Shown one piece after another: positions 35,169 through 44,257 of a stretch of DNA of 64,000 nucleotides. Source of the DNA: an uncultured Ectothiorhodospiraceae bacterium (lineage in GTDB: Bacteria; Pseudomonadota; Gammaproteobacteria; UBA9214). The notes beneath the pieces were generated by a model. The model did no database searches. It had not been told where the DNA came from and worked only from the letters and a program-made list of their open reading frames with translations. The position numbers and the translations under genes were made by a program. The stretch lies in contig CAMYMI010000008.1 of the NCBI GenBank assembly GCA_947259415.1, forward strand, positions 1-64,000, read 5' to 3'. Each line of letters opens with the position of its first letter. Within the stretch, counting starts at the first letter, position 1.

Positions 35169-37332
35169 GCTCAAGCTGACCCGCCGTGCCTTCCTGGTTC
35201 GCAGCGCCGCCGCCGGTGGCGGACTGCTGATCGGTTTCCACCTGCCCGCCGCACGCAAACTGGCCGCAGCACCCCTGGCCGCACCGACCGGCGAACAGCC
35301 GGTCGAGGTCAATGCGTGGATCGTGATCCAGCCGGACGACAGCGTGGTGATCCGCGTGGCGCGCTCGGAGATGGGGCAGGGCATCTTCACCGCGCTGCCC
35401 ATGCTGGTGGCCGAGGAGCTGGGCTGCGACTGGAACCGGGTACGGGCGGAATACGCCTCGGCGAACGCGAACCTGCAGCGTGACAACGTCTTCGGATCCA
35501 TGGGCACCGGCGGCAGCCGCTCGATACGCGGCTCCCAGGACTACCTGCGCACGGCCGGTGCCGTGGCGCGTGAACTGCTGATCGGTGCCGCGGCGGTGCG
35601 CTGGGGCGTGCCGGCCGGGGAATGCCATGCCGAGAACAGTGTCATTACCCACAGCGCCACGGGTCGCCAGGCGGGCTTCGGTGCCGTCGCGGCGGAGGCC
35701 GCCTTGTTGAAGCCGCCCGAGACCGTGTTCCTCAAGGAACCCGACGAATGGCAACTGCTCGGCAAGCCGGTCCCGCGCCTGGACGTGCCCGATAAGATCG
35801 CCGGCAAGCCGGTGTTCGGCACCGACGTGGAAGTACCCGGCATGCTGCATGCGGCGATCCACGCCTGCCCCGTGTTCGGCGGCCGGCTGAAAGGCTTTGA
35901 TGCCGCGGCGATCGAAAAGCGTGCGGGCGTCGTGAAGGTGGTGCCCCTGGACGATGCCGTGGCGGTGGTGGCCGAGAGCTGGTGGCAGGCGCAACAGGCA
36001 CTCAAGGCCCTGCCAGTGGAGTGGGACGAGGCGGGCCATGGCCAGGTCGATGACGCCGAGATCCGCACGAGCCTGGAGGCGGGCCTGGACGCGGACAAGG
36101 CCGTCACCGTGGCCGAACACGGCAAGCCGGCAGCCGCGTTTGAAACCGCGGAACAGCGCATCGAGGCGGACTTCTTCGCCCCCTACCTGGCCCACGCGAC
36201 CATGGAACCGATGACCTGCACCGCGGCCGTGCACAAGGACGGCCGGGTCGAGGTCTGGGTGCCGACGCAAAACGCCACCAGCAGCCTGGAGGCAGCGGCG
36301 CGCACCGCGGGCGTGGACCCGCAACGGGTCGAGGTGCACAACACCCAGCTCGGAGGCGGTTTCGGTCGGCGCGGCGCCAATCAGGATTTCACCATTCAGG
36401 CGGTGCAGATCGCCAAGGCGGTCGGCCGGCCGGTCAAGCTGATGTGGTCGCGCGAGGAAGACACCCAGCATGACTTCTACCGGCCGGTGAGTATGGCGCG
36501 CCTGAAGGCGGCGGTGAACAAGGAAGGGCGGCTTACCGGGCTGACGGTGCGCGTCGCCGCCCCCTCGATCCTGACCTCGCTGGGCATGAAGGCCGACGAC
36601 GGCCACGACCCGGTGGCGCTGCAGGGGCTTGCCGACACCTTTTACGACATCCCCAACCTGCAGACGGACTACGCACTGCGCCGGCTGCACGTGCCGATTG
36701 GCTTCTGGCGTTCGGTGAACCATTCCCAGAACGCATACTTCCGCGAACACTTCCTCGACCAGGTCGCCCGCACGACCGGCCAGGACCCCTATCGCTTCCG
36801 CCTCGATCTGCTGAAGGAGGCGCCCAAACAACGGGCCGTGCTCGAGGCGGTGGCCGAGCACGCCGGCTGGGGCACGCCGCTTCCGGAGAAGACCTACCGC
36901 GGCATCGCAGTGGAGACCTCCTATGGCAGTCACTGCGCGCAGGTCGCGGAGGTGCGGCTCGAGGGTGACGGCCGCTTCCGGCTGCTGCGCATGGTCTGCG
37001 CCATCGACCCGGGGCACGTGGTCAACCCCGACACCATCGCCGCCCAGGTGGAGAGCGGGATCACCTACGGCCTGACGGCGGCGCTGTTCGGCGCGATTAC
37101 GATCCGTGATGGCCGCGTGCAGCAGGGCAACTTCGACGACTACCCGATGCTGACCCTGCGGCAGATGCCCGAGGTGGAGACGCATATCGTCGCCAGCGGC
37201 GATTTCTGGGGCGGTGTCGGCGAGCCGCCGCTGCCGCCCAGTGCCCCGGCACTGTGCAATGCCCTGTATGCCGCCACCGGCAAGCCCATCCATTCACTGC
37301 CACTGAGTAATCACGGACTGCGCCCTGCTTGA
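35161..37332 (+). CDS. Molybdopterin-binding large subunit, isoquinoline 1-oxidoreductase type (IorB-like)
   Basis: A 723-aa catalytic subunit that hydroxylates an N-heterocycle or aldehyde. The N-terminus is a twin-arginine signal (LTRRAFLVRSAAAGGG). Cofactor motifs include RSEMGQGIFT, GGGFGRRG and ERH-like region FWRSVNHSQNAYFREHFLDQVA, and the proposed catalytic glutamate is in GGVGEPPLPP. Family members in this class act in the periplasm and pass electrons to cytochromes. The XdhC and cytidylyltransferase genes upstream provide maturation. The start at 35161 is set by the Tat signal; an earlier in-frame start is inside the small-subunit gene. Confidence 0.9.
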   Translation: MPELKLTRRAFLVRSAAAGGGLLIGFHLPAARKLAAAPLAAPTGEQPVEVNAWIVIQPDDSVVIRVARSEMGQGIFTALPMLVAEELGCDWNRVRAEYASANANLQRDNVFGSMGTGGSRSIRGSQDYLRTAGAVARELLIGAAAVRWGVPAGECHAENSVITHSATGRQAGFGAVAAEAALLKPPETVFLKEPDEWQLLGKPVPRLDVPDKIAGKPVFGTDVEVPGMLHAAIHACPVFGGRLKGFDAAAIEKRAGVVKVVPLDDAVAVVAESWWQAQQALKALPVEWDEAGHGQVDDAEIRTSLEAGLDADKAVTVAEHGKPAAAFETAEQRIEADFFAPYLAHATMEPMTCTAAVHKDGRVEVWVPTQNATSSLEAAARTAGVDPQRVEVHNTQLGGGFGRRGANQDFTIQAVQIAKAVGRPVKLMWSREEDTQHDFYRPVSMARLKAAVNKEGRLTGLTVRVAAPSILTSLGMKADDGHDPVALQGLADTFYDIPNLQTDYALRRLHVPIGFWRSVNHSQNAYFREHFLDQVARTTGQDPYRFRLDLLKEAPKQRAVLEAVAEHAGWGTPLPEKTYRGIAVETSYGSHCAQVAEVRLEGDGRFRLLRMVCAIDPGHVVNPDTIAAQVESGITYGLTAALFGAITIRDGRVQQGNFDDYPMLTLRQMPEVETHIVASGDFWGGVGEPPLPPSAPALCNALYAATGKPIHSLPLSNHGLRPA

Positions 37333-37338
37333 AAAAGG

Positions 37339-37395
37339 AAAAAGGGGACAGATTTATTTTTCCAGATGGCCGGAAAATAAATCTGTCCCCTTTTT
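37339..37395. repeat. Inverted repeat GGGGACAGATTTATTTT
   Basis: Arms of 22 bp at 37339-37360 and 37374-37395 are exact complements, starting 6 bp after the hydroxylase stop. Same element as at 34442, so this gene pair is bracketed by two copies. Confidence 0.9.
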
Positions 37396-37441
37396 CGGTT
37401 GAAACGGGTATACCCTTTGTCAGGCTCTCAACCCAGGTCCC

Positions 37442-39133
37442 ATGCAAACCATGTCACATCCAGTCACCCGCCAGTCGCTTATCCTGTTCCTCATCCTCGC
37501 CCTGCTGCTGCCGGCCTATGCCTTGGCACAGGAGGAGGGCGCGGCCGCTCCGGTCGATCACGCACAGCTGCAGGACACCATCGGTACACTGCAATCGCTG
37601 CTGCAACTTCAGGCCGAGCTGAAGCGCGACATCCAGAGGCTCAACAAGCAGCTGGCAGCCGCCCAGACCGAGGCCGAAAAGAAGGACATCCAGGCGCAGC
37701 TGGAAAAGCTGGAGACCGACCTGCAGGCGACTTCCGGGAACCTGAAGGGGATCGCGGCCGGGGCGGACATCAGCAGCCTGCGGGTCGAGGAGGAAAAGAA
37801 ATTCAGCCTGCAGGAAGAGCTGTTTTCGCTGCTCAAGCCCGCACTCAAGGAGATGCGCGACATGACCAGCCATGTCCGCCAGAAGTCCGAACTCAAGGAC
37901 CAGATCGCCGACTACCGGGACAAGCTGCCGGTCGCCGAGCTGGCCGTGGACAACCTCACGAGCCTGCTGCACGAGAATGAGGACGCGTCCCTTGAGCGGC
38001 ACCTGCAGGGCATGCTGGCGGAATGGAACAAGCAGTTAACGGTCATCAAGAGCGAGCTGCAGTCCGCCGAGCTGAAGCTCGAAAAGCTGGAGAGTTCGGA
38101 GGCCTCCTTGGCCGAGGCCTCGCAGAGCTACCTGAAGGCCTTTTTCCAGAAGCGCGGCCTGTATCTCGCCCAGGCCATCCTGGCCGTGATGGGTATCCTG
38201 CTGCTGTCCCGCCTGAGCTACAAGGCGATGGTGAAGCTGTTGCCCGGCTACCGCAAGGAGCACCGCAGCTTCCGCACTCGCCTGCTGGACCTGATGCACC
38301 GGGTGATCACCGTCATCCTGGCGATCATGGGCCCGATGGTCGTGTTCTATGTGGCGGAGGACTGGGTGCTGTTCAGTCTCGGCATCCTGCTGCTGCTGGG
38401 TATCGGCCTGACCCTGCGCCATGCCCTGCCGCGTTACTGGCAGCAGATCCAGCTGTTTCTCAATGTCGGTTCGGTGCGCGAGGGGGAACGGATCTACCTC
38501 AACGGGCTGCCCTGGCGGGTGCACCAGATCAACATCTTCAGCATGCTGGAAAACCCGACGGCCGAGCTCTCCCAGCGGGTACGCATCGACGAGCTGGTCG
38601 ATATGAAATCACACTCGATCAGGCCGGGCGATCCCTGGTTCCCCTGCAAACGCGGTGACTGGGTGCTGCTGAGCGACGGCATGCGCGGCAAGGTCTCGGG
38701 CATCTCCCAGGAACTGGTGGAACTGATCGAGCGGGGCGGGGCGCGCCGGACCTACCAGACCGCGGATTTTCTCGCCCTGTCGCCACACAACCTGTCCAGG
38801 AGTTTCCGCCTCAAGGAAACCATCGGAATCACCTACAACCTCCAGCAGGACAGCGTGGCCGCCATACCGGAAATACTCCAAAACCATATCGAACACCGCG
38901 CCGCCGAAGAGGGCTACGGCGACAAGCTGCACAGCCTGCGCGTCGAGTTCGAGAAGGCCAATACCTCCTCGCTGGACCTCGTGGTGATCGCCGATTTCGA
39001 TGGTGCCGTCGCGGATCTGTACGGCCGCCTGCGCCGCGCGCTGCAACGCTGGTGTGTCGAGGCCTGTACCGAATTCGGTTGGGAGATCCCATTCACCCAG
39101 CTGACATTGCACCAGGCCGAAGCTGCAGGCTGA
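37442..39133 (+). CDS. MscS-like mechanosensitive channel with signal peptide and coiled coil
   Basis: A 563-aa protein with a cleavable signal (ends YALAQEEG), a glutamine/leucine/lysine-rich helical region of about 200 residues predicted to be coiled coil in the periplasm, then three or so transmembrane helices (GLYLAQAILAVMGILLL, VITVILAIMGPMVVFYV, LFSLGILLLLGIGL) and a cytoplasmic MscS-like part with GDWVLLSDGMRGKV. The layout resembles the large MscK/MscM class in small form. ATG at 37451 is an alternative start. No operon partners. Confidence 0.75.
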   Translation: MQTMSHPVTRQSLILFLILALLLPAYALAQEEGAAAPVDHAQLQDTIGTLQSLLQLQAELKRDIQRLNKQLAAAQTEAEKKDIQAQLEKLETDLQATSGNLKGIAAGADISSLRVEEEKKFSLQEELFSLLKPALKEMRDMTSHVRQKSELKDQIADYRDKLPVAELAVDNLTSLLHENEDASLERHLQGMLAEWNKQLTVIKSELQSAELKLEKLESSEASLAEASQSYLKAFFQKRGLYLAQAILAVMGILLLSRLSYKAMVKLLPGYRKEHRSFRTRLLDLMHRVITVILAIMGPMVVFYVAEDWVLFSLGILLLLGIGLTLRHALPRYWQQIQLFLNVGSVREGERIYLNGLPWRVHQINIFSMLENPTAELSQRVRIDELVDMKSHSIRPGDPWFPCKRGDWVLLSDGMRGKVSGISQELVELIERGGARRTYQTADFLALSPHNLSRSFRLKETIGITYNLQQDSVAAIPEILQNHIEHRAAEEGYGDKLHSLRVEFEKANTSSLDLVVIADFDGAVADLYGRLRRALQRWCVEACTEFGWEIPFTQLTLHQAEAAG

Positions 39134-39144
39134 TCAAAAAATAA

Positions 39145-39209
39145 ATCGCGCCTGCGAGGCGCTCCTACAGCAATTTCCCGTCCCTGTAGGAGCGCCTCGC
39201 AGGCGCGAT
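39145..39209. terminator. Perfect 26-bp-arm hairpin from repeat units
   Basis: Arms 39145-39170 and 39184-39209 are exact reverse complements with core GCGCCTGCGAGGCGCTCCTA and a 13-nt loop, made from two head-to-head TGTAGGAGCGCC-type units just after the channel stop. Likely ends transcription or protects the 3' end. The remainder of 39134-39450 contains a degenerate GGGACATGCCGG inverted repeat and the ppnN promoter region. Confidence 0.6.
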
Positions 39210-39450
39210 CTGTTTTCCAACCAATCCTGCAGGCGCGAAGAAATTAAATGGGACAGCAATGGGACATGCCGGTTTTTATAATCAGGAAATTCGTGTGTGT
39301 GCAACACCGGAAGGCCCCATTTTCACATAATTTTCCGGCTTAGTTACTGGATCAGCAGGAAATTTTGCAAAGGCGGCGGCGTGTCGCTATCGTTCCAGCT
39401 GTCTGCCCCGGACAGGCAAATAATCAGTCACTGATTGGAAACTACAACTT

Positions 39451-40821
39451 ATGCAGTACGAAACCGTTGACGCCCTGATTACCCCGGAAGGCAGCCTGGA
39501 AGTGCTGTCCAAGGCCGAGGTAGCCAAGCTCCTGGATACCAGCCAGGGCGGGCTGTACACCACGCTGCGCAATTGTGCACTCGCGGTGCTTAACGTCGGC
39601 AGCGAACTGGATGACGGCAAGGAGTTGCTGGAACGCTATCAATCTTTTGATATCCAGGTCATCCCGGAAGAACGTGGTATCAAGCTGAATGTAACCGGCG
39701 CGCCGGCCAGTGCCTTTGTCGACGGGGTGATGATCAAGGGCATCAGCGAGCACCTGCTGTCGGTGCTGCGCGACGTGGTCTATGTCAGCGACAAGATCGC
39801 CACCAACCCGAAGTTTGACCTGGTGTCCTCGGAAGGTATCACCAATGCGGTGTTTCACATGCTGCGCAATGCCAACATCCTGCGCCCGATGACCAATCCG
39901 AGCCTGGTGGTGTGCTGGGGCGGGCACTCGATCAGCCGGCACGAATACGATTACACCAAGGAGGTCGGCTATCAGCTGGGCCTGCGCGGGCTGGACAACT
40001 GCACGGGCTGCGGTCCGGGCGCCATGAAGGGACCGATGAAGGGTGCCACCATCGGCCATGCCAAGCAGCGCATTAAAAACGGGCAATACCTGGGTATCAC
40101 GGAGCCGGGCATCATCGCGGCGGAATCACCCAACCCGATCGTGAACCAACTCGTCATCCTGCCGGACATCGAGAAACGCCTGGAGGCCTTTGTGCGCACC
40201 GGCCACGGGGTCGTGGTGTTTCCCGGCGGCGTCGGTACCGCCGAGGAGATCCTCTATATCCTGGGCATCCTGCTGCACCCGGATAATGCCGACGTGCCGT
40301 TCCCGCTGATCTTCACCGGCCCGGCCAGCGCCGCGGACTATTTCAGGGAAATCGATTCCTTTCTCGGCGCCACCCTGGGCGAGGCGGCGCAGCAGCGTTA
40401 CAGCATCATTATCGATGACCCGGCGCGCGTGGCACGCGAGATAAAGGTGGGCATCGCCGAGGTGCGCAGTTTCCGCAAGCAACACGATGATGCCTATTAC
40501 TTCAACTGGCTGCTCAGGATCGAGCTGGAGTTCCAGCAGCCCTTCGCCCCGACACATGAAAACATGCGCAATCTGGAGTTGCACCATGACCTGCCGCCTC
40601 ACACCCTGGCCGCCAACCTGCGGCGCGCCTTTTCGGGAATCGTCGCCGGCAATGTAAAAGACGAGGGCATCCGTGCCATCGAGCGCCACGGCCACTTCGA
40701 GATCCACGGGGATGACCGCATCATGACCCCGCTTGATTCCCTGCTGAAATCCTTCGTGGCACAACGGCGCATGAAACTGCCGGGCAAGGAATATGTACCG
40801 TGCTACCGCATCATCAAGTGA
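39451..40821 (+). CDS. ppnN: Nucleotide 5'-monophosphate nucleosidase PpnN
   Basis: Hydrolyses purine and pyrimidine 5'-monophosphates to base and ribose phosphate; in E. coli it is activated by (p)ppGpp. The 456-aa length equals the E. coli enzyme. Opening SLEVLSKAEVAKLLD, the Rossmann part CWGGHSISRHEYDYTKEVGYQLGLRGLDNCTGCGPGAMKG and the LOG-family motif PGGVGTAEE are clear. Monocistronic. Confidence 0.95.
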   Translation: MQYETVDALITPEGSLEVLSKAEVAKLLDTSQGGLYTTLRNCALAVLNVGSELDDGKELLERYQSFDIQVIPEERGIKLNVTGAPASAFVDGVMIKGISEHLLSVLRDVVYVSDKIATNPKFDLVSSEGITNAVFHMLRNANILRPMTNPSLVVCWGGHSISRHEYDYTKEVGYQLGLRGLDNCTGCGPGAMKGPMKGATIGHAKQRIKNGQYLGITEPGIIAAESPNPIVNQLVILPDIEKRLEAFVRTGHGVVVFPGGVGTAEEILYILGILLHPDNADVPFPLIFTGPASAADYFREIDSFLGATLGEAAQQRYSIIIDDPARVAREIKVGIAEVRSFRKQHDDAYYFNWLLRIELEFQQPFAPTHENMRNLELHHDLPPHTLAANLRRAFSGIVAGNVKDEGIRAIERHGHFEIHGDDRIMTPLDSLLKSFVAQRRMKLPGKEYVPCYRIIK

Positions 40822-40890
40822 TTGTGTGGCCATCGCAGCGCCTCAATAGAAATGACCTGACCCTGTAGTCGCGGTCTCCTGACCGCGATA

Positions 40891-40960
40891 AAAAGGGGAG
40901 ATTTCGGTTTTTTTATAATCAGGGAATCCGGATGGGTGCAAGAACCAGAATGTCACCTTT
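40891..40960. repeat. Degenerate inverted repeat, GGGGACATTCTGG family
   Basis: Left end AAAAGGGGAGATTTCGGTTTT and right end ACCAGAATGTCACCTTT pair imperfectly around TAATCAGGGAATCCGGATGGGTGC, the same loop as the element at 42953. A CGCGGTCTCCTGACCGCG palindrome precedes it. Confidence 0.65.
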
Positions 40961-41072
40961 GTCTCTCGCTTTCCCACCCTGTCCTACACCCACTGACTGC
41001 ATTGTCTTATACGACAGGAATGACACGTTGTGGTATCAACTAAAGTCTTTACATGCTGTCAGGAGGCCAAGG

Positions 41073-41612
41073 ATGGCGGAGCAAACCACGTCGAATGATG
41101 GCTCGATTATCCCGCTGGAACAAATCACCCATTCCATCTATCTGATCCGGGGGCAGAAGGTCTTGCTGAATGTTCATCTTGCAGCTTTGTACAACGTTGA
41201 AACAAAAATATTGCTGCAGTCAGTAAAGAGGAATAGGGAAAGATTCCCCGATGATTTTATGTTTCAGCTGACAAAACAGGAGTTTAACGACTTGAGGTCA
41301 CAAATTGTGACCTCAAGATGGGGAGGGAGGCGCTACCCGCCTTTTGCCTTTACAGAGCAGGGTGTGGCCATGCTCTCCAGCGTATTACGCAGCAAGCGTG
41401 CGATCCAGGTCAATGTCGAGATCATGCGCGCCTTTGTTCAGTTGCGCCGGTTGCTGACATCAAACACAGATCTCTCCAAAAAGCTCGAACAGCTGGAACA
41501 AAAATATGATGCACAATTCAAAATTGTGTTTGACGCGATCCGTGAACTCATGAAACCACCCGCGCATAAGAAACGCCCCATCGGCTTTGCCCCCTGGAAA
41601 GAAGACAAGTAG
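41073..41612 (+). CDS. ORF6N-domain DNA-binding protein
   Basis: A 179-aa protein whose first 95 residues are an ORF6N domain ([50 protein letters not shown]), followed by the conserved [19 protein letters not shown] and a coiled-coil-like C-terminal part ([20 protein letters not shown]). ORF6N occurs in phage antirepressors and in stand-alone bacterial proteins. An AGGAGG site lies six bases before ATG 41073. It is surrounded by mobile repeats and followed by toxin-antitoxin modules. Confidence 0.85.
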   Translation: MAEQTTSNDGSIIPLEQITHSIYLIRGQKVLLNVHLAALYNVETKILLQSVKRNRERFPDDFMFQLTKQEFNDLRSQIVTSRWGGRRYPPFAFTEQGVAMLSSVLRSKRAIQVNVEIMRAFVQLRRLLTSNTDLSKKLEQLEQKYDAQFKIVFDAIRELMKPPAHKKRPIGFAPWKEDK

Positions 41613-41708
41613 GTTTTTCTTACGCTGTAGTAGCGGCCCCCTTTTAAACTCCGGCGGGGAATACCCAACCTGCGCCTGCGAAAAACAGGGTCTGTCCCCA
41701 ATTTTTCA

Positions 41709-42116
41709 TCAAGCCACCTTGTTGCGCCCGATATAATCCAGCACTGCACGGGCGAGTAACCCGGACCGGCTGTCCCCTTCCCGTTTGGCCTGTTCATCCA
41801 CCAGTGCGAGGACCCGCTCGGGCAGGGTGATGTTAATGCGCTTCGCCTTGCTCGCCAGTTTGGAAAGATCGACATTGACCAATGCCCAGGTGCCGCCGGC
41901 AAAGTCCTTGTTCTGCTGATGCACCTCAACGGACTGCGCCTCGGGTATAACATCACCCTCTAACAGCAACCCTTCCAGATGACATTCGATGGCCTCGACA
42001 ACCAGGGTCAATGCATCTTCCAGTGTCTCTCCCGCCGAAAAACAACCCGGCAAGTCCGGTACCGTCACACCGTAATCAGATGTTTTGTCCTTGTGGATAA
42101 CAACCGGATAACGCAT
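41709..42116 (-). CDS. hicB: HicB-family antitoxin
   Basis: A 135-aa antitoxin. The N-terminal partial RNase H-like fold has YGVTVPDLPGCFSAGETLEDAL, and the C-terminus is a ribbon-helix-helix DNA-binding domain (RINITLPERVLALVDEQAKREGDSRSGLLARAVLDYI). It binds and neutralises HicA, whose gene precedes it by one base, and should repress the pair's promoter. Confidence 0.93.
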   Translation of the reverse strand: MRYPVVIHKDKTSDYGVTVPDLPGCFSAGETLEDALTLVVEAIECHLEGLLLEGDVIPEAQSVEVHQQNKDFAGGTWALVNVDLSKLASKAKRINITLPERVLALVDEQAKREGDSRSGLLARAVLDYIGRNKVA

Positions 42117-42117
42117 C

Positions 42118-42309
42118 TCATGAACCCCAACGCCAGCCTACCTGGCGATAAATATTGCGCAGCGTGCCAACGGGTAAATCCTTTTTCGGATGTGGCACGG
42201 TCACCCGACCGGACTTCGCTGGATGGGTGAACTGAAAGTGCGAACCTTTCGCATGACAGAGTACCCAACCCTCGGCCTCCAACCGTTTGATGACATCCCT
42301 GCTACGCAT
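42118..42309 (-). CDS. hicA: HicA-family mRNA interferase toxin
   Basis: A 63-aa double-stranded RNA-binding-like toxin with the catalytic histidine in GSHFQFTHP and KSGRVTVPHPKKDLPVGTLRNIYRQ. A TTGACG / TATTAA pair with 16-bp spacing lies directly at the ATG (42336 to 42309), and the leader has two GTGTGTAT direct repeats but no ribosome site. If that promoter is used, the mRNA would start inside the gene, so the true promoter may be elsewhere. Confidence 0.92.
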   Translation of the reverse strand: MRSRDVIKRLEAEGWVLCHAKGSHFQFTHPAKSGRVTVPHPKKDLPVGTLRNIYRQVGWRWGS

Positions 42310-42537
42310 TAATACACACCATACACACTACGTCAATCGGAAGGCTGACAATCACAACTCACGGTATCTGCGATGAGACCGGCTGGCAGTCAGCCCGATG
42401 CTGAATGTGGGGTCGGATACAGGCTTGTTTTGAATAGGAAATTCATCCGGGCAAATCGAGTTTACCCCCGAAATCCCGGGATTCGTCATTCCCGCGAATG
42501 CGGGAATCCAGAAATGGGAATTGATTATATTTCACCT

Positions 42538-42952
42538 GTAGGAGCGTCCCCTGGCCACGATATGGTGTTCAAACAAACCTGCAGGCGCGCCTCGTTTATG
42601 CCCGGTGCTTAATCGGGTGCAGGCGCGATAAAATGCAGTTCCCCTCTCACCTCCGGGACACCTACAGGGATGTAGGTGGTAGAGCAACGCAGGACGCTGT
42701 TGCCGAGAGGGTTAGGGAGAGGGGCTAAATAGTTCTTGCTGCTAATTCCTGGGGCGCGATAAACAAAGCATCATCGACTTGATGGGTCCGCTGCGCTTGA
42801 CCCATCCTACGAATGGCAACTGTAGGTTGGGTTAAGGAGCGAAAGCGACGGACCCAACAGGAATGAACTTCGCCTCCCCTCAAGGGGAGAAGGACTTGGT
42901 CGTAGGAGCGTCTCGTTTATGCCCGGCGCTTGATCGGGTGCAGGCGCAATAA
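42538..42952. repeat. Mixed palindromic repeats between hicA and higA
   Basis: The 728-bp gap 42310-43037 contains ATTCCCGCGAATGCGGGAAT (42487-42506), TAGGAGCG/TTTATGCCC-type units at 42538-42632 and 42900-42952, CCTCTCACCTCCGGGACACC and CCGAGAGGGTTAGGGAGAGG at 42640-42725, and GATGGGTCCGC..GGACCCAAC units at 42780-42860. No gene is visible. Confidence 0.7.
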
Positions 42953-43019
42953 AAAGGTGACATTCTGTTTTTTCTAATCAGGAAATCCGGGTGGGTGCGA
43001 TAACCAGAATGTCCCCTTT
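42953..43019. repeat. Inverted repeat GGGGACATTCTG
   Basis: AAAGGTGACATTCTG (42953-42967) pairs with CAGAATGTCCCCTTT (43005-43019) with one mismatch. Its loop TAATCAGGAAATCCGGGTGGGTGC is shared with the copy at 40891, showing a defined family rather than chance pairing. Confidence 0.85.
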
Positions 43020-43037
43020 ATTTCCCGATCCCGGGAA

Positions 43038-43304
43038 TCACGCCACTGCTCGACGCTTCATCGCCTGGTCAAGGTCATAGGTCGCCTGCAGATTCATCCA
43101 CAGCTTCGCAGACGTCCCCAAAACTTCGGCCAGATCCAGCGCAGACTCGGCTGTAATCCCGCGCTTGCCCTTGATGAGCTCATTCAAGCGCGCGCGCGTC
43201 CATCCCAGTCGCTCGGCAAACGCTGTCTGGGTAATGCCCGCAGGCTGCAGAAACTCCTCGAGCAGGAACTCACCGGGATGAAACGGGTTGCCGGGTTGCT
43301 TCAT
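43038..43304 (-). CDS. higA: HigA-family antitoxin (XRE)
   Basis: An 88-aa antitoxin. PFHPGEFLLEEFLQPAGITQTAFAERLGWTRARLNELIKGKRGITAESALDLAEVLGTSAKLWMNLQ is the canonical HigA helix-turn-helix family sequence. It follows higB by 13 bp and should bind toxin and operator. Confidence 0.95.
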   Translation of the reverse strand: MKQPGNPFHPGEFLLEEFLQPAGITQTAFAERLGWTRARLNELIKGKRGITAESALDLAEVLGTSAKLWMNLQATYDLDQAMKRRAVA

Positions 43305-43317
43305 ATCGTCGTACCTC

Positions 43318-43608
43318 TCAATGGTAATCCGTCACTTCGACCTCAAAGGCATTTCCGCCTTGCCAGCGAAATACGATCCGCCATTGCTCGTTGATCCGGG
43401 TTGAATGCCTGCCCTTGTAATTTCCTCTGAGTGCCTCCAGTCGATTACCAGGCGGAACCCGCAGGTCCTTCAGCTCGGCCGCATCATGCAAATACAGCAA
43501 CTTGCGGCGAGTCGTGCGCCTCAGCTCAGAGGAAAAGGCGCGTGTGGCCCGGGACTGCCGGTCATTAAACAGGTCTTCTGCCAGGCGGTTCCCGAACGTT
43601 TCAATCAT
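43318..43608 (-). CDS. higB: HigB-family mRNA interferase toxin
   Basis: A 96-aa RelE-superfamily ribosome-dependent mRNase with KDLRVPPGNRLEALRGNYKGRHSTRINEQWRIVFRW and the end EVEVTDYH, all standard for HigB. The toxin gene precedes the antitoxin, the usual HigBA order, and is preceded by an operator-like palindrome. Confidence 0.95.
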   Translation of the reverse strand: MIETFGNRLAEDLFNDRQSRATRAFSSELRRTTRRKLLYLHDAAELKDLRVPPGNRLEALRGNYKGRHSTRINEQWRIVFRWQGGNAFEVEVTDYH

Positions 43609-43610
43609 GT

Positions 43611-43637
43611 GTTATCAGGTTATCGTAAATCGATAAC
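43611..43637. promoter_or_regulatory. HigBA operator-like palindrome
   Basis: GTTATCG-5 bp-CGATAAC (43619-43637) plus a third GTTATC half-site at 43611-43616, 3-30 bp upstream of the higB start. A dimeric HigA would be expected to bind here. Confidence 0.6.
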
Positions 43638-43829
43638 AACTTCAAGGGGCCAACAGGCTGTTTTTTCGATTGGACAGTGTCTTCAACAGTAACGTGTGCG
43701 GTTTGGCAGGTCTGTCATCCATTTCATTCTTCACTGTCAGAAAGGTCTTATTCATCGACCTGAGACTGACCTTGTCGGTGCGGTCCCCTGAACGCGATGA
43801 CGTTCCAGACAAGCGCGCCGGATGACGGC

Positions 43830-44236
43830 GTTTATGCCCGACGCTTGATCGGGTACAGGCGCAATAAATGCTGTTCCACTCTCCCCTCGGGAGCGGCCTG
43901 AAGGGCATAAAAGGGTAGGGTGAGGGGAATTAATCAGGCAGTCGTCAATTGCCTTGTCACCCCTCATCCCAACCTTCTCCCCTCGAGGGGAGAAGGGGTA
44001 TGACAGCCGCGACCGGTTTTCCAACCTACCCTGCAGGAGCGCCTCGTTTATGCCCGACGCTTGATCGGGTACAGGCGCAATAAATGCTGTTCCCCTCTCC
44101 CCTCGGGAGCACCCTGAAGGGCATAAAAGGGTAGGGTGAGGGGAAAAAATCAGGCCGTCGTCAATTGCCTTGTCACCCCTCATCCCAACCTTCTCCCCTC
44201 GAGGGGAGAAGGGGTATGACAGCCGCGACCGGTTTA
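43830..44236. repeat. Two tandem 191-bp direct repeats
   Basis: Copies 43830-44020 and 44046-44236 are nearly identical, 216 bp apart. Each contains a GTTTATGCCCGACGCTTGATC unit, GGGAGC..GGGCATAAAAGGGTAGGG and CTTCTCCCCTCGAGGGGAGAAGG. A diverged third copy is at 32290-32470. The second copy runs into the start region of the gene at 44258 and offers an in-frame ATG at 44216 behind GGGGAGAAGGGG. Confidence 0.85.
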
Positions 44237-44257
44237 TTTTTATGCCATGCTCAAACT

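Noticed and set aside
40932-41072. Upstream extension of the ORF6N protein
   Set aside because: It starts inside a repeat element; AGGAGG at 41061 fixes the start at 41073.
42309-42336. TTGACG/TATTAA as the hicA promoter
   Set aside because: The -10 hexamer touches the start codon, so a transcript from it would begin within the gene; kept only as a remark.
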